Of a stretch of 64,000 nucleotides of DNA, positions 35,703 to 44,026 are shown one piece after another. How positions within the stretch are numbered: the first letter of the stretch is position 1; each line of letters begins with the position of its first letter. The position numbers were made by a program, and so were the translations under genes. Origin of the DNA: Lewinellaceae bacterium (lineage in GTDB: Bacteria > Bacteroidota > Bacteroidia > Chitinophagales > Saprospiraceae); assembly GCA_020636445.1 (NCBI GenBank), contig JACJXV010000005.1, positions 1 to 64,000 of the forward strand, given 5' to 3'. The notes beneath the pieces were generated by a model, which worked only from the letters and a program-made list of their open reading frames with translations, was not told the DNA's origin and ran no database searches.

Positions 35703-37772
35703 TTATGGTTGGCGGAAGAGGTTTGTTCTTTTTGATTCAGGGATATCCTGGGTAGGGAATATAACTAATAAATTCTGATTGGGATGATTGCGGGTAATCG
35801 CCGGAATCAGGCTGTCCTGAGGGCGGTGATAAGATAAGGTTCCTCGTCGGGCATGGATGATGATGAAAAGATTACCGGGGCCTTGAAATTCAGCAAGTTG
35901 TTGAAGGGCCTGGTCTGTCGATGCCGTTTTGGACTGGCAGCTAACCTCTTTGGGGAATGGGTTTGTGGGCTCGGCGGTTTCGTCGGATGGCACGTCAAGG
36001 TTATACCAACAAATTTCTGCCGCAAAATGCTGGGCTAGCCGTGTACAATATGACACCCAGGCAGCTGCGTGGGGTTCACGCAATGCGTTAGGAGGAGTGA
36101 TAAGCCAAATACGACGGGTTATCGCTAGCGGTTGTTTTAACAGGGCAACTACCAGGGTAGCTTTACTATGATCCAGCAAATAATCGAGGGTGGTGCCAAA
36201 TAGCCAGCCTTCTGCAGTAGCTGCCCGGCCACTCCAACCCATCACTACGGCATTAAGTTGATTTTCGCGAACAAACTGGCTAATGCCTCTGCCGGCATGA
36301 AGTGCGATACGGGTGGCCACGCGGAATGGGATCTGGGGAGGTAAGGTTTGTCGGCATATCTGCTGCCAGGTTGTTTCCTGTTGAGCCACTTGCACCCCGG
36401 CTTCTGGCGTATCGGGAATGATGCCCAGGGTAGTGATGGGAAAGCGATTAGCCTGGCCACGGAGCAGGGCTGTTAATGCCAGCAAGGCAGAAGCACTTTC
36501 GGGGTTGGCCAGAGGTGTAAGGAACCGCTCACCGGCAGGATCCGCTTCCGCACCAGGAGTCACCCTTGGAGATGCTTCTTTTGCAGCAATTCTGCGGCCA
36601 GCCCGTTCGGTAACTAACGCTGCCGTCAGGCAGGTAACCAGGATAAGCAGGATGGTTCCATTTAAGACGGCATCATCAATGAGGCCAATGCGGTAACCCA
36701 CCAAAATCACGGCCAGGGTAGCTGCTGCATGAGCGCTGGATAATCCGAATAACAACTGGCGCTGTACTCCCGAAAACCCCAGCCAGCGTTGGGTTATCCA
36801 TGCCGCTACCCATTTTCCCGCCAAGGCCACCCCCGTGAGGGTCAGTGCTACCCACAAAGCCCGGGTTCCCTGAACCAACACCTGGAGATCGACCAACATC
36901 CCTACACTAAGCAGGAAAAAAGGAATGAATAAGGTATTGCCAACAAAGGTAAGGCGCTCGGTTAACGGGGAATGCTCGGGAATAGCAGCATTCAATGCCA
37001 GGCCAGCAAAGAAAGCACCAACAATAGCTTCAATGCCCGCAAACTCTGCCATTACCCCCGCCAAAAAAACCAGGGCCAAAACGAAGATAAAGGGGGCCCC
37101 GGTATCGTCATTGGATCGGGCAAAAAACCAACGCCCCAGCCGGGGGTATAAGCTGAAGATCAATATGCCGAAACCAATGACTGATAAAATCAGCCTCCCC
37201 AGAAAGAGCAGGCTGAATCCCGTCTCCTGGGTGCCCGAGATGCCCGCCAATAAGAGCAAAACAGCCGTATCTGTGATGATGGTACCTCCGACAGCAATGG
37301 CTACCGCCTCTTTGCGAACAATGCCGAGTTTGCTAACAATAGGGTAGGCTATGAGGGTATGGGTGGCAAACATACTGGCAATCAACAAGCTTGACAAGCC
37401 GTGATAGTCCAGGATAAATTCCAGTGCTAACCATCCCATGCCGAGTGGAACGATAAAGGTGAGTACCCCAAAGAGGAGACTTTTTTTGCGGTTAGTCAGG
37501 AAAGAGGTTCGATCCAGGTCCAGGCCAGCCAAAAACATGATGTAGAGTAAACCTACCGTTCCAAATAACTCGATCGCCCCTTTTCGTTCCAGGATATTCC
37601 ATCCGTGAGGCCCAATCGCCACCCCGGCAAGGATGAGCCCCACAACGTGAGGTAAGCGCAGCCGTTGACATAGCAGTGGAACAAGCAACAGAATTGCCAG
37701 CACCAGGGTGAAAATGAAAACGGGGTTTTGCAAGGGCTGGGTCAATTCCAGACGAAGTAATAGGTTCATCAT
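35703..37772 (-). CDS. CPA2 family cation:proton antiporter with C-terminal Usp-like domains
   Basis: A 689-residue inner-membrane protein. Residues ~15-390 contain about 12 transmembrane helices of the Na+/H+ or K+/H+ exchanger fold (CPA2/KefB type), including LPHVVGLILAGVAIGPHG, YIMFLAGLDLDR and AGIEAIVGAFFAGLALN. A hydrophilic C-terminal half (~410-689) has two segments like universal stress protein domains (NAVVMGWSG and LFGTTLDYLLDHSKATLVV). It moves Na+ or K+ against protons and may sense a nucleotide. First gene of a unit with the TrpF-like and SulP genes. It is divergent from hypB across a 179-bp region that holds the hydrogenase operator, so its own expression could also respond to that regulator. 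Start may be 37769. Confidence 0.92.
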   Translation of the reverse strand: MMNLLLRLELTQPLQNPVFIFTLVLAILLLVPLLCQRLRLPHVVGLILAGVAIGPHGWNILERKGAIELFGTVGLLYIMFLAGLDLDRTSFLTNRKKSLLFGVLTFIVPLGMGWLALEFILDYHGLSSLLIASMFATHTLIAYPIVSKLGIVRKEAVAIAVGGTIITDTAVLLLLAGISGTQETGFSLLFLGRLILSVIGFGILIFSLYPRLGRWFFARSNDDTGAPFIFVLALVFLAGVMAEFAGIEAIVGAFFAGLALNAAIPEHSPLTERLTFVGNTLFIPFFLLSVGMLVDLQVLVQGTRALWVALTLTGVALAGKWVAAWITQRWLGFSGVQRQLLFGLSSAHAAATLAVILVGYRIGLIDDAVLNGTILLILVTCLTAALVTERAGRRIAAKEASPRVTPGAEADPAGERFLTPLANPESASALLALTALLRGQANRFPITTLGIIPDTPEAGVQVAQQETTWQQICRQTLPPQIPFRVATRIALHAGRGISQFVRENQLNAVVMGWSGRAATAEGWLFGTTLDYLLDHSKATLVVALLKQPLAITRRIWLITPPNALREPHAAAWVSYCTRLAQHFAAEICWYNLDVPSDETAEPTNPFPKEVSCQSKTASTDQALQQLAEFQGPGNLFIIIHARRGTLSYHRPQDSLIPAITRNHPNQNLLVIFPTQDIPESKRTNLFRQP

Positions 37773-37832
37773 TTGGATTCTGACTATAAGACTGTTTTTA
37801 AGGGTTTTGTAACGGGTGAAATTTTGTTATTT

Positions 37833-37850
37833 TTAGAAAAGATTTTCTAA
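37833..37850. promoter_or_regulatory. Palindromic operator upstream of hypB
   Basis: Perfect palindromic arms TTAGAAAA (37833-37840) and TTTTCTAA (37843-37850) with a GA spacer. The same arms and the same 2-base spacing recur at 49610-49627 near hupS. Its centre lies about 60 bases before the inferred hypB transcription start, a typical activator position. It also lies 61 bases before the divergent antiporter gene. Confidence 0.75.
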
Positions 37851-37863
37851 TTGGCTCAAATCG

Positions 37864-37894
37864 TTCGTTTTCTCTTTCGGGTCAGTTACATTTG
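37864..37894 (+). promoter_or_regulatory. hypB operon promoter
   Basis: TTCG (37864-37867), 19 bases, then TACATTTG (37887-37894): a complete -7 match and three of four -33 bases of the Bacteroidota consensus. The leader to the hypB ATG would be about 50 bases. Confidence 0.6.
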
Positions 37895-37951
37895 TAGAAA
37901 TGACTTGGGCAAATAGCATTATTTTATTGAATAAATAAATTTCAAAATAAA

Positions 37952-38677
37952 ATGGGGATTGTTAAAACCCAGAAATCAGCCCGGAATATTCGGGGTACTG
38001 TAGCTTGTGATAATACGACAATGCATCTGTTGCAGGCTAACGATTTTGTGGCTGATGCAATCCGCAAGGATATGCAGCAACGTAATATTCTCCTGGTGAA
38101 TATTACGTCATCAGCAGGTAGTGGGAAAACCACCTTGATGCAGGAAACGGCTCGTCGCCTGCAACATAAGCTCAAAATGGCAGTTTTGGTGGGGGATTTA
38201 GAAACAGAACGGGATGCGGAGCGCATTCGTGAAACCGGGATTCAAGCCTTGCAAATTGTTACCGGAGGTATTTGTCATCTGGAGGCACAAATGGTATGGC
38301 AAGCCTTACAGGGAATGTCCCTGGATGGCCTCGATTTATTATTTGTAGAAAACGTAGGGAATCTGGTTTGTCCGGCTGCCTACGATTTAGGGGAGGATTA
38401 TCGGGTTACACTAATTTCCACCACAGAAGGTGATGACAAGCCCAAGAAATACCCCCGGATGTTTCTGACCAGTGAATTGATGTTAGTATCCAAAGCCGAT
38501 TTGCTTCCCTACCTCCCCTTTAAAGTGCCGGCAGTAGTACAGGACGCCCGGGAGGTTAATCCTGAAATTGAGGTATTGACGATTTCCAGCATTTCCGGGG
38601 AAGGAATCGATGCCTGGTGTGATTGGTTGCTAGCCAGGGTTGCGGAGAAAAAAGCTGCCCTAACCGCAATGGGTTGA
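37952..38677 (+). CDS. hypB: Hydrogenase nickel incorporation protein HypB
   Basis: GTPase that, with HypA, delivers nickel to the hydrogenase large-subunit precursor. The 241-residue protein has the P-loop ITSSAGSGKTTLM, switch region VGDLETERDAERI, the nickel/zinc site at the dimer interface in GGICHLEAQMV (Cys-His), the G3-like FVENVGNLVCPAAYDLG, and the guanine-specificity region SKADLLPY. The N-terminus lacks the His-rich stretch and the CxxCGC motif of some HypB proteins, so nickel storage must rest elsewhere, perhaps on the His tract of the NicO permease in the same operon. First gene of the plus-strand hydrogenase operon; 39 bases to hypC. Confidence 0.97.
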   Translation: MGIVKTQKSARNIRGTVACDNTTMHLLQANDFVADAIRKDMQQRNILLVNITSSAGSGKTTLMQETARRLQHKLKMAVLVGDLETERDAERIRETGIQALQIVTGGICHLEAQMVWQALQGMSLDGLDLLFVENVGNLVCPAAYDLGEDYRVTLISTTEGDDKPKKYPRMFLTSELMLVSKADLLPYLPFKVPAVVQDAREVNPEIEVLTISSISGEGIDAWCDWLLARVAEKKAALTAMG

Positions 38678-38716
38678 ACACCTGTTTTTCATTGTTAACC
38701 TTAAGAAAGCATATTT

Positions 38717-38977
38717 ATGTGTTTAGCGATACCGGGTAAGATCAAGGAAATTGAATATCAATATGGTGGTGCCGTACGCATGGCCAAAGTGCAGTTTGGC
38801 GGCATTACCAAAGAAGCAAGTTTGGAAATGGTACCGGCAGCTGTTGTGGGCGATTACGTACTCGTTCACGTAGGCGTTGCAATCAGCATCGTTGACGAGG
38901 TGGAGGCGGCTAAAACGTTTGCATATCTGGAAGAGATAGGTGAACTGGATGACTTAATTGACAGTTGCCAACTCTAA
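38717..38977 (+). CDS. hypC: Hydrogenase assembly chaperone HypC/HupF
   Basis: An 86-residue chaperone that, with HypD, carries the Fe(CN)2CO group to the large subunit. The essential N-terminus MCLAIPGKI is intact (Cys2 is the iron ligand after Met removal), and the OB-fold strands (AKVQFGGITKEASLEMVP, GDYVLVHVGVAISIVDE) are typical. The C-terminal acidic helix ends ELDDLIDSCQL. It is followed by an unusually long 168-base gap with strong base-pairing potential before hypD. Confidence 0.97.
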   Translation: MCLAIPGKIKEIEYQYGGAVRMAKVQFGGITKEASLEMVPAAVVGDYVLVHVGVAISIVDEVEAAKTFAYLEEIGELDDLIDSCQL

Positions 38978-39032
38978 GGCAAAATATGGCGTGTTTTTCC
39001 GACTGCCTTTGTAAATTTAGTAAGGTTCTGGG

Positions 39033-39094
39033 CCCGTTAATGGAGTACTCCGAGGTGGTCTAACGGGGGGATTGTACCTCCACTCAGAGTATCC
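39033..39094 (+). other. Structured segment between hypC and hypD
   Basis: The stem CCCGTTA/TAACGGG (39033-39039 with 39061-39067) encloses the hairpin-forming palindrome GGAGTACTCC (39042-39051). A second G-rich run (39065-39070) can pair with CCTCC just downstream, and 39042-39056 can alternatively pair with the CACTCAGAGTATCC region. The mutually exclusive pairings would suit an attenuator or RNA processing site. It is not a tRNA: no T-arm and no valid anticodon loop. Confidence 0.4.
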
Positions 39095-39145
39095 CAAGGG
39101 TATTTTCCTTAATACATTCCTCAGGAGAGGAAAAAATAACAACCT

Positions 39146-40243
39146 ATGAAGTTTATTCAGGAATTCCGTGATCCCGAACTGGTGGAGAAGTTTGTCAACG
39201 AATTACACCATATCACTACGCAGCCCTGGACGATTATGGAAGTTTGCGGGGGGCAAACCCATAGTTTGGTGAAAAATGGCATCCTGAATATGCTGCCTTC
39301 CCAAATTACAATGGTACATGGCCCCGGGTGCCCGGTTTGTGTTACCCCGCTTAACTTGATCGATAAAGCAGTATATCTTGCCGAAGAGAAGGGGGTCATC
39401 CTGTGTTCTTTTGGGGATATGTTGCGGGTGCCGGGGTCCAAACGAAGCTTGCTTGAAGCCAAAGCCCGGGGTGCCGATGTTCGGATTCTTTATTCTCCTT
39501 TGGAAGCAGTTACCCTGGCGCAAAAACATCCAGACCGGGAAGTGGTCTTCTTTGCGGTTGGCTTTGAGACTACAGCCCCAGCCAATGCGCTTTCGGTCGT
39601 GCATGCCCGGCGTGCCGGCGTAACCAATTATTCTATCCTGGCCTCCCATGTTTTGGTACCCCCCGCTATTGAGGCCGTACTGGAAGATGAACTCACGCAG
39701 ATTCAGGCATTTTTGGGCGCGGGACATGTCTGTGCCATTATGGGGATTGAAGAATACTACCCACTCGTGGAGCGCTATAAGGTTCCCATTGTCATCACAG
39801 GCTTCGAGCCTGTTGATCTACTGCAAGGCATTCTGATGGCAGTACGCCAGCTGGAGGCCGGAAAATATGCTTTGGAAAATCAATACGCCAGGATCGTGAG
39901 GCCGGAAGGTAATCCTGAGGCCCGAAAAATGATCGAGCAAGTATTCTCCATTGCCGACCGGGAGTGGCGGGGAATTGGAACAATCCCCCAGAGTGGGTAC
40001 GAAGTTTCGGAGGCTTTTGCAGCTTACGATGCGAACCGCAAATTTTCGGTGCAGATTGAAAAAGTACCAGAGAGTTCGGAATGCATTGCCGGGCAGGTGC
40101 TCAAAGGCTTAAAAAAACCGGTGGACTGCCCGCAGTTTGGGAAAAAATGCACGCCCCAGAATCCCCTGGGAGCCCCGATGGTTTCTTCGGAAGGTGCCTG
40201 TGCCGCCTATTATCACTTCGCTGCCGCCGGAATAGCAGATTAA
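39146..40243 (+). CDS. hypD: Hydrogenase formation protein HypD
   Basis: [4Fe-4S] protein forming, with HypC and HypE, the scaffold on which the Fe(CN)2CO group is built. The 365-residue length is normal. Signatures: MEVCGGQTHS (catalytic Cys), VHGPGCPVCVTP, FGDMLRVPGS, FFAVGFETTAPA, and the C-terminal cluster-binding cysteines (SSECIAGQVLKGLKKPVDCPQFGKKCTPQNPLGAPMVSSEGACAAYYHF is too long to read as one motif, but Cys residues at its spacing are all present). It starts after the structured gap and is followed 12 bases later by hypE. Confidence 0.97.
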   Translation: MKFIQEFRDPELVEKFVNELHHITTQPWTIMEVCGGQTHSLVKNGILNMLPSQITMVHGPGCPVCVTPLNLIDKAVYLAEEKGVILCSFGDMLRVPGSKRSLLEAKARGADVRILYSPLEAVTLAQKHPDREVVFFAVGFETTAPANALSVVHARRAGVTNYSILASHVLVPPAIEAVLEDELTQIQAFLGAGHVCAIMGIEEYYPLVERYKVPIVITGFEPVDLLQGILMAVRQLEAGKYALENQYARIVRPEGNPEARKMIEQVFSIADREWRGIGTIPQSGYEVSEAFAAYDANRKFSVQIEKVPESSECIAGQVLKGLKKPVDCPQFGKKCTPQNPLGAPMVSSEGACAAYYHFAAAGIAD

Positions 40244-40255
40244 CATGAACTTACG

Positions 40256-41314
40256 ATGAGTGAAGCCAAAAGGATTATGCAGTTACAATGCCCTATGCCT
40301 CAACTCGATTTTGAGGTGATTACATTAGGGCATGGAAGCGGGGGACTCCTGACTAACCGACTTTTGGATGCGGGCGTTTTTTCGCTGTTCCATAATGATC
40401 AACTCGACCAACGCCATGACGGAGCCTTACTCTCTTTTCCAGGGCCCGTAGCTTTTTCTACGGATAGCTTTGTTGTATCCCCCGTATTTTTTCCAGGCGG
40501 AAACATCGGGGATCTGGCGGTACATGGAACAGTTAATGATTTAGCCATGTGTGGTGCCCGGCCTCAATATATGTCGCTGAGCTTTATTCTGGAAGAGGGG
40601 CTTTCGATGCAGGAGTTCTGGGATATATTGGTTAGCATCAAATTCGCCTCGGAACAGGCTGGAGTCCAGATCGTTACCGGGGATACCAAAGTGGTAGAAC
40701 GCGGTAAAGGAGACAAGATTTTCATCAACACTACGGGAATCGGACCTATTCATCCGCGGGCAGCTATTGCTATGGACCGCGTGGCTGTTGGCGATAAAGT
40801 TATCGTGAGTGGCGAATTGGCCAACCACGGTATTGCGATTATGAGTGTACGGGAAGGCTTGACTTTTGAAACGGATATCGTGAGTGATACCCGGCCACTA
40901 CACCAGTTGGTTCAAACACTTCTTGATACGTTTGGAGGGGCTATCCACCTGCTGCGTGACCCAACCCGGGGAGGCGTAGCTACGGTACTCAGCGAGGTGG
41001 CCCGGGATTCGGGGAACGGCATTTCCCTGCAACAAGGGGCATTGCCGGTAGCCGATGGCGTTGCCGGTGCTTGTGAACTACTGGGCCTCGACCCGCTTTA
41101 TGTGGCTAATGAAGGAATCTTTTTAGCTATTGTCGCACCAGAGGAAGCGGAGGCCATAGTAGCTACTCTGCGGGGAATACCCGGTGGGGAGGCTGCGGCG
41201 ATCATTGGAGAAATCGTTGCCGAACATCCCCGCCAGGTGGTTATGCGTAGTCAGATTGGCGGCCGTCGGGTGGTCAATATGCTGGCTGGTGAACAGTTAC
41301 CCCGGATTTGCTAA
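40256..41314 (+). CDS. hypE: Carbamoyl dehydratase HypE
   Basis: Enzyme converting the carbamoyl group on its own C-terminal Cys into thiocyanate, the source of the active-site cyanides. The 352-residue protein has the PurM-like fold with ITLGHGSGGLLTNRLL, STDSFVVSPVFFPGGNIGDLAVHGTVND, VTGDTKVVERGKGD and RDPTRGGVATVL. It ends in PRIC, the required terminal Cys. Carbamoylation of that Cys needs HypF, which is not in this window. The NHL-repeat gene follows after 23 bases, so the operon continues. Confidence 0.97.
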   Translation: MSEAKRIMQLQCPMPQLDFEVITLGHGSGGLLTNRLLDAGVFSLFHNDQLDQRHDGALLSFPGPVAFSTDSFVVSPVFFPGGNIGDLAVHGTVNDLAMCGARPQYMSLSFILEEGLSMQEFWDILVSIKFASEQAGVQIVTGDTKVVERGKGDKIFINTTGIGPIHPRAAIAMDRVAVGDKVIVSGELANHGIAIMSVREGLTFETDIVSDTRPLHQLVQTLLDTFGGAIHLLRDPTRGGVATVLSEVARDSGNGISLQQGALPVADGVAGACELLGLDPLYVANEGIFLAIVAPEEAEAIVATLRGIPGGEAAAIIGEIVAEHPRQVVMRSQIGGRRVVNMLAGEQLPRIC

Positions 41315-41337
41315 ACAACTTCCCGAGAATAAGTGCA

Positions 41338-42495
41338 ATGGATCAACAACTACGGATTACCCTCAAAAAAGGCTTGCCGCCAACAACCGGCGACCTTGAC
41401 CCGGCAAACCGTGGGGTACCCATTGCCGGTGCCCCCAATCTGTTCTACGGAGAACGGGATAACCCTTTACTAGCTCCGCGCGGCGTTTGTCAAACGCCGG
41501 AACACCTCCTGGTTGCGGATACTGGGCAAAACCGCGTCTTCATCTGGAAAAATCTCAATTGGGAGTCATCCCATGCAGTCCCTGAGGTTGTCCTGGGGCA
41601 GTTGGACCACCAGGATACGGGCCGCAATGCAGGCGCTACGGTGTCTGCGTCGACACTGCACTACCCATCGGGCATATGGTCCGATGGTCGGCGGCTTGCG
41701 GTGGCCGATGCCTGGAATCACCGGGTGCTTTTATGGCATACATTCCCGAGGTATACGGGTCAACCGGCCGATGTGGTCATAGGTCAACCCTCCTTTACAA
41801 CTAATGAGCCTAACGTATTGGGGTTGGGTAAGGCACCTACTGCGCGCAGTCTGTACTGGTGTTATGGCGTATATTCCGATGGGGAGCAACTGTGGATTGC
41901 TGATACCGGAAATCGGCGGATCCTCCACTTTCAGCACTGGCCGGAGGAAAGTTACCCTGCTGCTGATGCGGTTATCGGACAATCCGACTTCACGGATCGG
42001 GATTATGATTCCCGGTTCCCTATTTGGCCATATTCGGTGAAAGTCGGCCCGTCGGGCCAACTTTTAGTCGCCGATACCCAATACTATCGGGTACTGCTTT
42101 GGCACGATTGGCGAACTGCGCAGCATCAGGAAGCGGATGTTATTATTGGACAGACCGGTTTTGATGCCAATGGAATGAATCAGTATGGGCTAACCCCACA
42201 AGCGAATACCTTGAGCTGGGTGTATGATGCCTGTTTTTATCAGGATGGATTATTAGTTGCGGATACCGGTAATAGCCGCGTGTTGTGGTTTACGAATGTT
42301 CCTCAGGTTCATAATGCCAATGCCCAGGGGGTAATTGGTAAAATGAACTTTGTTACCGGAAGTGAAAATCTGGATACCATTATGGGTACAGAGAAGACCC
42401 TTTATTGGCCTTTTTCATTAAGTGTCTGGCAGGATCAACTGATTCTGGCTGACACAGGGAATCATCGTATTCTGAGATATCCTTTACAGCCCTAA
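41338..42495 (+). CDS. NHL-repeat beta-propeller protein of the hydrogenase operon
   Basis: A 385-residue protein, started at the ATG at 41338 because a TTG at 41308 would overlap hypE. It contains about six propeller blades with NHL-type signatures: LLVADTGQNRVFIW, LAVADAWNHRVLLW, LWIADTGNRRILHF, LLVADTQYYRVLLW, LLVADTGNSRVLWF, LILADTGNHRILRY. Between blades the phrase VIGQ-x-(D/S/T)F recurs. No signal peptide is visible, so it is probably cytosolic, where the hydrogenase also lies. NHL propellers usually bind proteins. A role as scaffold or electron-partner dock for the hydrogenase is inference. To my knowledge NHL and TPR proteins have been noted near group 2a hydrogenases in other phyla. 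Confidence 0.88.
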   Translation: MDQQLRITLKKGLPPTTGDLDPANRGVPIAGAPNLFYGERDNPLLAPRGVCQTPEHLLVADTGQNRVFIWKNLNWESSHAVPEVVLGQLDHQDTGRNAGATVSASTLHYPSGIWSDGRRLAVADAWNHRVLLWHTFPRYTGQPADVVIGQPSFTTNEPNVLGLGKAPTARSLYWCYGVYSDGEQLWIADTGNRRILHFQHWPEESYPAADAVIGQSDFTDRDYDSRFPIWPYSVKVGPSGQLLVADTQYYRVLLWHDWRTAQHQEADVIIGQTGFDANGMNQYGLTPQANTLSWVYDACFYQDGLLVADTGNSRVLWFTNVPQVHNANAQGVIGKMNFVTGSENLDTIMGTEKTLYWPFSLSVWQDQLILADTGNHRILRYPLQP

Positions 42496-42535
42496 ATATT
42501 GACTTCTTTTTTCCTGATCAGACCCAATTATAACT

Positions 42536-43168
42536 ATGGACCTCTCTTTTTCTTTGCTACTAGCTGCTGCGGTGGGTTTTTCACACGCTTTTGAAGCAGA
42601 TCATTTACTGGCTGTTAGCTCAATGGTTACGAAGCGCAACCGATTCATCACTGCTATTAAGGATGGGGTCTTTTGGGGTTTGGGACATACCTCAACAATT
42701 ATGTTGATCGGGTTACTGATGGTCGTGGGGAAGTTTGCTATCGCCGAACAAACCTTTACCTATTTTGAAGCAGGTGTTGGCGTTATGCTGGTTGTTTTAG
42801 GTATATGGCGTCTGGGTAAACTGCGCTTGACGGCACCGTCACATCATCACCACCATCACCTGGACTTCGATGCTGGTGGGCATCATGTGGCCTACGGAGT
42901 GGGTTTAGTACACGGACTTGCGGGAAGCGGAACGTTGGTCGTTCTGGTAATGAGCCAGTTGAAGACAGCCTGGGGAACCTTTTCTTACTTACTGCTTTTT
43001 GGCTTGGGTTCCATTGTTGGTATGTTACTAGCCTCTGGCGTGTTCAGTTTGCCTTTTTCCAGGCGTTGGTCTAACCATCATTTTCTGCAGCGCTCGCTCG
43101 TACTTTTATCTTCGTTGCTGTGTATCGGTTTTGGAATTCGGGTGCTTTGGGAGAACCTGTTCGTTTGA
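42536..43168 (+). CDS. NicO/NiCoT-like nickel permease
   Basis: A 210-residue inner-membrane protein with about six hydrophobic segments. The nickel-transport signature H-x4-D-H is exact in SHAFEADHLLAVSS (His17, Asp22, His23), and a second conserved region is FWGLGHTSTIMLIGLL. A central cytosolic or periplasmic loop holds a His cluster (SHHHHHHLDFDAGGHH), likely a nickel-binding buffer. A further His lies in YGVGLVHGLAGSG, as in HupE/UreH-like transporters. Placement inside the hyp operon, 40 bases after the NHL gene, supports nickel supply for the hydrogenase. HupE2/UreH-like is the closest alternative name. Confidence 0.88.
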   Translation: MDLSFSLLLAAAVGFSHAFEADHLLAVSSMVTKRNRFITAIKDGVFWGLGHTSTIMLIGLLMVVGKFAIAEQTFTYFEAGVGVMLVVLGIWRLGKLRLTAPSHHHHHHLDFDAGGHHVAYGVGLVHGLAGSGTLVVLVMSQLKTAWGTFSYLLLFGLGSIVGMLLASGVFSLPFSRRWSNHHFLQRSLVLLSSLLCIGFGIRVLWENLFV

Positions 43169-43223
43169 ATTGGTGTTGAATTCCGGAAGAAATTTTTTAG
43201 ACCAGGTTTATTAATTGTTAATC

Positions 43224-43442
43224 ATGGAAAAAGAAAATTGGCCGGGGAAAGCGGACTTGCTGGAAGCTTTGCGCTTGCATAATATTACCGTTTTGGCCGA
43301 TGAGGGCCAGGCAGTATCCGTGATTCATGATTACCGAATTGAGATTGAGCGAGAGGCGCTCTACAAGCTTTGGTGGCGAGGGGAAGTGGTTGCACCTTTT
43401 AATGACCTGGATGAGCTTTGCCAATTTATTCTGCTGGGATAA
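43224..43442 (+). CDS. 72-residue protein of unknown function in the hydrogenase operon
   Basis: Small acidic protein started at the ATG at 43224 (MEKENWPGKADLLEALRLHN); an upstream TTG at 43215 is less likely. It contains alternating helix and strand patterns (LLEALRLHNITVLADEG, HDYRIEIEREALYKLWW) and ends DELCQFILLG. I recognise no family. Its stop codon overlaps the next start as TAATG, so translation of the two is coupled, and 55 bases separate it from the nickel permease gene. The coupling and conserved operon direction support a real gene. A hydrogenase accessory role is inference only. Confidence 0.72.
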   Translation: MEKENWPGKADLLEALRLHNITVLADEGQAVSVIHDYRIEIEREALYKLWWRGEVVAPFNDLDELCQFILLG

Positions 43443-44011
43443 TGAGTGAACCACAAAAACGGGAACTGGCTGTTGTGGCACTATCAGCAAGTGAATCGCA
43501 GGTAGGAAGTTACGTATTGGTACTGGAAGATGTTGAATCCAATCGGCTCATTCCGCTGATTATTGGCGTTGGCGAAGCACAGGCAATTGCCATCGCTATT
43601 GAGCAGATGCAACCCGTTCGCCCGCTTACGCACGATTTACTTCAGCACCTGCTTGATCGTGCGGGGATACAGTTGCGGCAAGTTTTCATTCACACACTGG
43701 AAGAAGGTGTTTTTCATGCTTCTTTGCATTTGGTACATCCTGATGGGAATGAATTTACGCTTGATGCGCGGCCTTCTGATGCGATTGCCTTGGCATTGCG
43801 TACCCGAACGATGATTACAATGGCCGAGGACATTGTTGAACGGGCAGGTATTGCGTCAGAAATTTTTATGACTCAGCCCCGGATGGGGTCTTTAGCATCC
43901 TATACAGTGGCGGAGTTAGAGGCGCTTCTGGAAAAAGTTTTGGCAAAAGAAGACTATGAGAGTGCGGTGCGAATTCGCAATTTTATTGAACAGCGCCGTA
44001 AGCCTGAATAA
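43442..44011 (+). CDS. Bifunctional nuclease (BFN/DUF151) domain protein with UvrB/UvrC motif
   Basis: A 189-residue protein from the ATG at 43442, which overlaps the preceding stop by one base. The BFN domain (~8-140) is clear: SQVGSYVLVLED, IPLIIGVGEAQAIAIAIEQM, RPLTHDLLQHLLDRAGI, FTLDARPSDAIALALR. The last ~40 residues form a UvrB/UvrC motif (ALLEKVLAKEDYESAVRIRNFIEQRR). BFN proteins are common in Bacteroidota, with nuclease activity shown for plant relatives. In most genomes I would expect it outside hydrogenase loci, so its place as last gene of this operon is notable. It ends 15 bases from the convergent hypA. Confidence 0.9.
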   Translation: MSEPQKRELAVVALSASESQVGSYVLVLEDVESNRLIPLIIGVGEAQAIAIAIEQMQPVRPLTHDLLQHLLDRAGIQLRQVFIHTLEEGVFHASLHLVHPDGNEFTLDARPSDAIALALRTRTMITMAEDIVERAGIASEIFMTQPRMGSLASYTVAELEALLEKVLAKEDYESAVRIRNFIEQRRKPE

Positions 44012-44026
44012 GCTGGTATCGATGGC

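Noticed and set aside
39031..39094. Possible tRNA between hypC and hypD.
   Set aside because: Part resembles a D-arm, but no T-arm, no valid anticodon loop and no acceptor pairing.
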